This document shows, in pieces, positions 59,522 to 64,000 of a stretch of DNA of 64,000 bases. Source of the DNA: Nocardioides sp. NBC_00368 (GTDB taxonomy: Bacteria > Actinomycetota > Actinomycetes > Propionibacteriales > Nocardioidaceae); NCBI RefSeq assembly GCF_036090055.1, contig NZ_CP107970.1, forward strand, positions 4,981,001 through 5,045,000, read 5' to 3'. How positions within the stretch are numbered: the first letter of the stretch is position 1; every line of letters begins with the position of its first letter. The notes under the pieces are model-generated. The model was not told the origin of the DNA and did no database searches. It was given only the letters and a program-made list of their open reading frames with translations. The position numbers and the translations under genes are program-made.

Positions 59522-60145
59522 GTGACACTCGCGCAAGTACTCCTCCGTGAACGTTCCAGGACGTTGGCGGCAACGGTCGTGATCGGCGCTCTGATGAGCG
59601 GCTGTGCGGAGGCTCCCGAGGGGGAGCGGGAGGTCGAAGGAGTCCGGTTCGAGTCGGAGATCGTCACGGCAGCCGATGCGCTGGAGATCAGCTATCGGGT
59701 GGTCAACGACGCGGACACCGACGTCTACGTGATCGACTCGGTGCCGACGTACGCCAACGGGGCGCCGCAGCCGGCGTCGGCGGACACGGTCTACGTCCTG
59801 GGCAGCGGCGGGAGCAGGGCCGAGGTGAGCAAGCGGGTCTTCGCCCCGCCGGACGACAAGACGTTCGCCCAGATGCCGGCGGTCGGTTGGGTCAAGCTCG
59901 CGGCGGGTGAGGAACTGAAGCGAGCCGTACGCGCGCCGCTGCCGCTCGAGGAGTATCGCCCGTTCGCCGACGACTCGGTCCCGGAGCTCCCGAGCGCGGT
60001 CGAAGAGGTCATCTTCTGTGTGGGCGTCCTCGACCTCAGCGACCTCTACGCCGAGGGCGTCCCGGCCGACCTGACCGGTCTCGCCCACTCCGACTCGGCC
60101 GCCGAGGCCCAACAGATCGTCTGTTCCGAGCCCGAGGAGTTGTGA
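59522..60145 (+). CDS. Lipoprotein of unknown function
   Basis: 207 residues. Signal peptide with lipobox (ALMSGC, Cys about 25), then an extracytoplasmic beta-rich domain (ISYRVVNDADTDVYVIDSV, KLAAGEELKRAVRAPLPL) resembling proteins that hold a small immunoglobulin-like fold; no family named. The GTG at 59522 follows TTAGGT (59509-59514) by seven bases; a leaderless mRNA. A bidirectional terminator overlaps its stop. Confidence 0.78.
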   Translation: MTLAQVLLRERSRTLAATVVIGALMSGCAEAPEGEREVEGVRFESEIVTAADALEISYRVVNDADTDVYVIDSVPTYANGAPQPASADTVYVLGSGGSRAEVSKRVFAPPDDKTFAQMPAVGWVKLAAGEELKRAVRAPLPLEEYRPFADDSVPELPSAVEEVIFCVGVLDLSDLYAEGVPADLTGLAHSDSAAEAQQIVCSEPEEL

Positions 60146-60181
60146 AGCCGAGCATGGTCCATAGGCCACGCTCGGCTTCAC
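60142..60181. terminator. Bidirectional terminator; 40-bp palindrome, copy 2
   Basis: GTGAAGCCGAGC (60142-60153) pairs perfectly with 60170-60181, overlapping the lipoprotein stop and ending 11 bp from the stop of the convergent gene. It aligns with 38759-38798 over its 40 bases (33 identical). Confidence 0.75.
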
Positions 60182-60191
60182 GACCTCGGAC

Positions 60192-61541
60192 TCAGCGGCC
60201 GTGGGCCAGGTCGTACCAGGTCACCTCGGTGGCCATGCCGGTCGCGGTGCGGCCCAGGCGCTTCTGGTAGGCGACGAGGGCGACCTGGGTGTTCCAGTCC
60301 AGGACGCCGGTGATCTTCGGACGCTCGGGTGCGGAGGTGGCGCTGAGCGCACGCTGGAGGTCGCGGACGCTCTCGCCGGCGGAGCCACGCTTCAGGAGCG
60401 GGCGGCTGTTGGCTGCCCACAGCGTCTTCCAGGCGCCCTGGGTCCAGGTCTTGCGCACCGCCAGTCCGTGCGAGCGCTGCCAGGCGTTGACCGAGCGCAC
60501 CAGCCCCGCGTCGTACGTCCCGTCGATCGGGCCGCCGAAGCTCCCGCGTTCGCGGAGCATGCACTCGAGCGCCTTGGTATAGATCGGCGAGGGGGTGTAG
60601 GAGCTGGTGCGCGGCCTCAGCGCCGGATAGCTGGTGAAGCTGACCGGCACGCCGCCGCAGTGGGTCACCGGCCGTGCGTAGGAGCCGCGGCCCAGGTCGA
60701 CGAAGTTGGAGTCGATCTCGATGGTGGTGCCGCCGTGGGTCTCCTTGTGCGGGCCGCGGTACTGCTTGACACGCTTGTGCGGGTTCCAGGGGGTGTCCGG
60801 GATGTAGCGGGTCGAGGTGCCGGGACGGCCGTCCCAGTCGGCGATCCACAGGTCCGCGGGGTAGACGAAGCCGCGCGGCTGGGCGTGCCAGACGGCGTAC
60901 ATCGCCTTGATGCCGGAGGACGCGCTCGAGTACATGCCCGGTCGATAGCCGAGTGCCTTGATCCGGTGGTTCCAGGCCGAGACGAACCACATCGCCGACT
61001 CACGGCAGCGCTTGTTGCCGATGTCGAAACCCTCGAGGTCGTAGAACATCGTGCTTCCGGCGGCGATGCCGTAGCGCTTGGCCGCGTCCACGGTCGCGTT
61101 GGCCTGGTTGACGCCCTGGCGCTTCGCCGTGGCGTACTGGTTGGTCGAGTTTGCGCTGATCCGTGGGTCGTCGCGGTAGCGCGGGAAGTGCGGGTTGCAG
61201 GACGCCTGCGGGCCGAGCGTGATCGGCAGGAGCCGCCACCCGCGGGCCTGCTGGTTGCGCACCCACGTGGCGCTCAGGTTGGTCTGGGTGCGGCAGCCGC
61301 GCGAGTTGCCGGCGATGTAGATGCCGACCGCGCTGAAGTTGGAGTGCTTCCACCAGCGGTCCATCGCCGTCTGCGACGGCGCCTGGCACTGGTCGAAACC
61401 ATAGCCGGTGAAGTTGCCCGGAGTGACCGGGTTCGCAGCCGCGGGGCTGGGTGCGGCCAGCCCCGCGACCCCGACGACGCCGGAGATCAGGCTTGCGCCG
61501 AGTGCCCGTCTGACGTATCTGCGCCTGGTGAAGTCCCCCAT
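60192..61541 (-). CDS. Exported DUF1906 (Rv2525c-like) protein, paralogue 2
   Basis: 449 residues, same architecture and large identical stretches as the protein at 55000-56355 (for example GFDQCQAPSQTAMD, WVRNQQARGWRLLPITLGPQ, AAGSTMFYDLE). The signal peptide starts with RRRYVRRALG, twin arginines that may use the Tat pathway as does mycobacterial Rv2525c. Residues about 37-270 Rv2525c-like, about 325-449 peptidoglycan-binding-like. TACCGT (61550-61555) eight bases before the ATG suggests a leaderless mRNA. Confidence 0.88.
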   Translation of the reverse strand: MGDFTRRRYVRRALGASLISGVVGVAGLAAPSPAAANPVTPGNFTGYGFDQCQAPSQTAMDRWWKHSNFSAVGIYIAGNSRGCRTQTNLSATWVRNQQARGWRLLPITLGPQASCNPHFPRYRDDPRISANSTNQYATAKRQGVNQANATVDAAKRYGIAAGSTMFYDLEGFDIGNKRCRESAMWFVSAWNHRIKALGYRPGMYSSASSGIKAMYAVWHAQPRGFVYPADLWIADWDGRPGTSTRYIPDTPWNPHKRVKQYRGPHKETHGGTTIEIDSNFVDLGRGSYARPVTHCGGVPVSFTSYPALRPRTSSYTPSPIYTKALECMLRERGSFGGPIDGTYDAGLVRSVNAWQRSHGLAVRKTWTQGAWKTLWAANSRPLLKRGSAGESVRDLQRALSATSAPERPKITGVLDWNTQVALVAYQKRLGRTATGMATEVTWYDLAHGR

Positions 61542-61634
61542 ATTTCGTCACGGTAGTCACAACCGTCACTCAGTTACCAGTGGACTCGCGCAGGCAGCGC
61601 CGTTTGGTTGACCTGACATCAGCGCAGGCGTACG

Positions 61635-63026
61635 TCAGGAGTACGGCAGCAAGGTGTCGTCGATCTTCTCCCAGGCCGCCCGCAGCTCCGCCAGGTCCTC
61701 GGGCCGCTTTCGGGCCAGGTCGGCCTGCTCGCGTACGTCCTGGCTCAGGTCGTAGAGGTGGTCGGTGCCGTCGAGCTGAAGGTACTTGAGCGACCCGCGG
61801 CGCAGCGCCCGCTGCCCGCGCATGCGCCAGAAGAGGTCCTGGGTCTCACGCGGCCGGCCGCCGAAGAGGAACGGGACCAGGCTGGCGCCGTCGAGCGGGT
61901 GGTCCGGCGACGGGGTCGCGCCGGCGAGCTCGAGGAACGTCGCGGTCCAGTCGGTCGTGACCACCGGCTCGTCGCTGACCTGCCGGCCGGGCAGGGTGCC
62001 GGGCCAGCTCAGGATGGTGGGCACCCGGATGCCGCCCTCGTTGAGCCCCGACTTGGCGCCGGTGAACGGCCACACGTTGGAGAACCGCTCGCCGCCGTTG
62101 TCGCTGGCGAAGAAGACGACGGTGTCGCGCAGCTGGCCGGTGCGCTCGAGGGCCTTGATGACCTGGCCGATCGACTGGTCGAGGTCCTCGACCATGGTCT
62201 TGTACGTCGCCAGCGAGCCGCCGTCGTCGTGGAAGAGGACACCCTTCTCGCCGCCCTCGATCCGGGCCGTCAGCTCGTCGCTCACCGCCTTGTCCTCGGG
62301 TCCCTCCCAGGGCCAGTGCGGGGTGGTGAAGTTGAGGTTCAGGAGCCACGGGGCCTCGTGGTCGCGCTCGATGAAGCTGACGGCCCTCTCGGTGACGATC
62401 TCGGTGTAGTAGCGGAGGTCCTCGACCTCCACCTCGTCCTCGTAGAGGTCGTGGTCGCCGTTGTGGTTGAGCTTCGAGAAGTAGTCGAGACCGCCGGAGA
62501 AGTTGCCGAAGAACTCGTCCCAGCCGACCCGCGTCGGGCTGTACCAGGGCAGATAGCCGCAGTGCCACTTGCCCAACAGGGCCGTCGTGTAGCCGTGGTC
62601 CTTGAGCAACGAGGCCAGTGTCGGGTGGTCGAGCGGGATGCCGTGCAGCTTGTTCGGCGACGAGATGGGCTCCGGCAGGCCGCCCGCGAGGCGACCGGGA
62701 TAGCGCCCGGTGTAGAGCCCGAAGCGGGTGGGGGAGCAGACCGAGGAGGCAGAGTACGCATCGGTGAACCGCACGCCCGAGGCCGCGAGCCGGTCCAGGT
62801 GGGGCGTCTCGATGTCGGGGGAGCCGTAGGCGGACAGATCGGCCCAGCCGAGGTCGTCGCCCAGGATGACCAGGAGGTTGGGCTTGCGCCGGGGCCGGTT
62901 GAGCTTGCGGGCCCGGAAGGGCGCTTCGTCGGCGGCGTTGGCGGGGACGGCGAGACCGGTGGCGGCGATCGCGCCGGCCCCGGTGGCCAGGAGGCTGCGT
63001 CGGCTGAGCGTGCTGGGGGAGGACAC
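61635..63026 (-). CDS. Tat-exported sulfatase
   Basis: 463 residues. A Tat signal (SRRSLLATGAGAIAATGLA) is followed by a type I sulfatase: metal Asp pair in VILGDDLGW, formylglycine motif CSPTR (in SSVCSPTRFGLYTGRY), GKWHCGY, and DNGGE for the second metal Asp-Asn. The Cys must be oxidised to formylglycine by a separate enzyme, not found here. It should cleave sulfate esters outside the cell. GTG start at 63026 after AGAAAGG. Confidence 0.93.
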   Translation of the reverse strand: MSSPSTLSRRSLLATGAGAIAATGLAVPANAADEAPFRARKLNRPRRKPNLLVILGDDLGWADLSAYGSPDIETPHLDRLAASGVRFTDAYSASSVCSPTRFGLYTGRYPGRLAGGLPEPISSPNKLHGIPLDHPTLASLLKDHGYTTALLGKWHCGYLPWYSPTRVGWDEFFGNFSGGLDYFSKLNHNGDHDLYEDEVEVEDLRYYTEIVTERAVSFIERDHEAPWLLNLNFTTPHWPWEGPEDKAVSDELTARIEGGEKGVLFHDDGGSLATYKTMVEDLDQSIGQVIKALERTGQLRDTVVFFASDNGGERFSNVWPFTGAKSGLNEGGIRVPTILSWPGTLPGRQVSDEPVVTTDWTATFLELAGATPSPDHPLDGASLVPFLFGGRPRETQDLFWRMRGQRALRRGSLKYLQLDGTDHLYDLSQDVREQADLARKRPEDLAELRAAWEKIDDTLLPYS

Positions 63027-63208
63027 GGTGTTGCCTTTCTCTATTGAATAACTACGAATAGAAGACTAGGCGTCGATCCGTCCCGCGGGCCGAGGTCTCG
63101 GCCGGTGGACGTGACTCAGGACGTTCGTCCCGGCTGATTTGCCCTAACCAAAGCCGCGCCGCGGCGTTAACTTGGTAAAGAAACGGACCGCAAAGGGGGT
63201 TGGGGCCG

Positions 63209-63853
63209 GTGCAGAGACGACGTGATCGGGTGACGCCGGTCCTCTTCGCGATCACCGTGCTGCTCGCGCTGACGGTCGCCGGGATCATCCACGTCGCGCA
63301 CGGCGGCGAGATGGCCGGACCATTCGTGGCCGCCGACCAGGTGAGCTCGACCACGAAGCGGGTCAATACGCCCTACGTCTGCTGGGACGGCAACGGCTCC
63401 GGCTCCCTGACCCGATGCCCGGACCCGCGCGGCGTGGACGGCATGACGTGGGTCTTCCCCGGCTACGCCGATGCGGCCGAGAGCGGCGAGTGCGCCCGGG
63501 GCGAGACCGGCCCGCGCGACCTCTTCGTGGAGTGCTCGATCTCCTGGCGCGACAGCGAGATCCACCTCCACTACGCCTACTCGAGCGACTGGCAGGCCGG
63601 CCGCCGGAAGTACGCCGCCACCGGCTCGACCCCGAGGATCGAGCAGCGCCCCGACGGCGCGATGTCGCTCTCTTGGCGCCCGCGCCGGCTGCCCACCCCG
63701 CACGGTGAGGCCTCCTGGATCACCGCCGAGATGGTGGAAGGTCACGGCTGGAGCGTCGCCGCCTATGCCGCCGACGGCGAGGTCGCCCGGCAGGCGCTCG
63801 AGGAGTTCGGTGAGATCCGCGACCTGCGGGAGTGGCGCGGGCTGCCCAGATGA
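63209..63853 (+). CDS. Single-span membrane protein of unknown function
   Basis: 214 residues. Basic N-terminus, one membrane segment (about 10-29), then an extracytoplasmic domain with several Cys (YVCWDGNGSG, RCPD, GECARGE, VECSISW) and aromatic residues. No family recognised. A GTG at 63209 follows a purine-rich stretch; a TTG at 63200 would add three residues. The gene lies between the divergent sulfatase and purL. Confidence 0.72.
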   Translation: MQRRRDRVTPVLFAITVLLALTVAGIIHVAHGGEMAGPFVAADQVSSTTKRVNTPYVCWDGNGSGSLTRCPDPRGVDGMTWVFPGYADAAESGECARGETGPRDLFVECSISWRDSEIHLHYAYSSDWQAGRRKYAATGSTPRIEQRPDGAMSLSWRPRRLPTPHGEASWITAEMVEGHGWSVAAYAADGEVARQALEEFGEIRDLREWRGLPR

Positions 63854-63909
63854 TCGGGCCCAGGGTGACGACTCGGGGGATTGGGCACTTCTGACGTAGA
63901 TTTCTGCCC

Positions 63910-64000
63910 GTGACCGAGACTTCGTCCGCTGCCGTTGCGTCCGATCTTCCGCTCCTGGACACCGTGCACCACGCTGCCGGTGACCCCGACCGCGAGCAGC
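63910..64000 (+). CDS. purL: 5' end of purL (FGAM synthase large subunit)
   Basis: 30 codons before the right edge: LLDTVHHAAGDPDREQ resembles the N-terminus of actinobacterial PurL (usually LDTV..AA.TPD..QP). TAGATT (63897-63902) seven bases before the GTG indicates a leaderless start. Together with purS and purQ it would complete FGAM synthase. The name rests on a short segment and on the purine context. Confidence 0.7.
   Translation, partial: MTETSSAAVASDLPLLDTVHHAAGDPDREQ

Noticed and set aside
59218..59550. 110-codon plus-strand frame in the gap before the lipoprotein gene
   Set aside because: Starts inside the terminator hairpin, Arg/Thr-rich, overlaps the lipoprotein start; another frame there looks more protein-like, and that one lacks a start.

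Overview
High-GC actinobacterial chromosome. The gene set (Mce lipid-import operon, an MhuD-type haem oxygenase, Rv2525c-like exported proteins, a DUF3151 protein, a SigE-family sigma factor), heavy GTG start use and many leaderless transcripts (a TANNNT hexamer 6-8 nt before the start codon) suggest Nocardioidaceae, most likely Nocardioides or a close relative. This is inferred from gene content; no rRNA is present to confirm it.

Layout. 1-3.5 kb: secreted proteins and a PucR-type regulator. Each of the three intergenic regions here carries the same perfect palindrome (core TTGTCA-N6-TGACAA), the last one in front of the mce operon. 3.6-14.2 kb: a ten-gene mce operon (ATPase-permease fusion, second permease, MceA-F, two Mce-associated proteins) with tightly overlapping stops and starts. 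14.2-24.4 kb: an intergenic repeat cluster, a small Cys/Ser/Gly-rich membrane protein, a SCO6045-like protein, clpB with a HAIR (HspR) operator, a CPT-like phosphotransferase, two membrane proteins, two DedA proteins, pyrE, a DapC-like aminotransferase and a SpoU methyltransferase. 24.6-35.6 kb: a membrane protein with a SigE-family sigma factor, fba, a fibronectin-III surface protein, a FadR-type regulator with a cytosolic Cache protein, an MFS pump, a DUF3151 protein, lysS and a LuxR-type regulator.

35.7-64 kb: purine genes (purA, purD, purB, purC, purS, purQ and the start of purL) separated by accessory units: a DUF4032 kinase-like protein, NUDIX, MpaB-like oxygenase, mhuD, a membrane ABM protein, an intact IS481-family element, an ArsR/MFS pair, a deaminase/HIT-like pair, an acyl-CoA ligase, MFS/XRE-cupin and MFS/TetR pairs, a duplicated exported DUF1906 protein, a lipoprotein and a Tat-exported sulfatase. 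From memory, the gene content of both the clpB-pyrE-spoU-dedA-fba-DUF3151-purA block and the purD-purB-purC-purSQ-purL block resembles chromosomal blocks in Mycobacterium tuberculosis, so the backbone looks ancestral and the pumps with their regulators look like later insertions.

Themes. The mce operon with its palindromes and PucR regulator looks like one regulated uptake unit. Four transporter/regulator pairs (ArsR, XRE-cupin, TetR, and the FadR/Cache pair beside an MFS pump) are efflux-type modules; the first three have recognisable inverted-repeat operators. Convergent genes often share their stop codons (CTAG or TTAG), and the IS element sits exactly in one such overlap. A REP-like 25-27 bp repeat lies in frame inside three genes (yrbE, lysS, purD), adding a VSTSSTTG-type peptide each time. 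No tRNA, rRNA, CRISPR array or prophage was seen.
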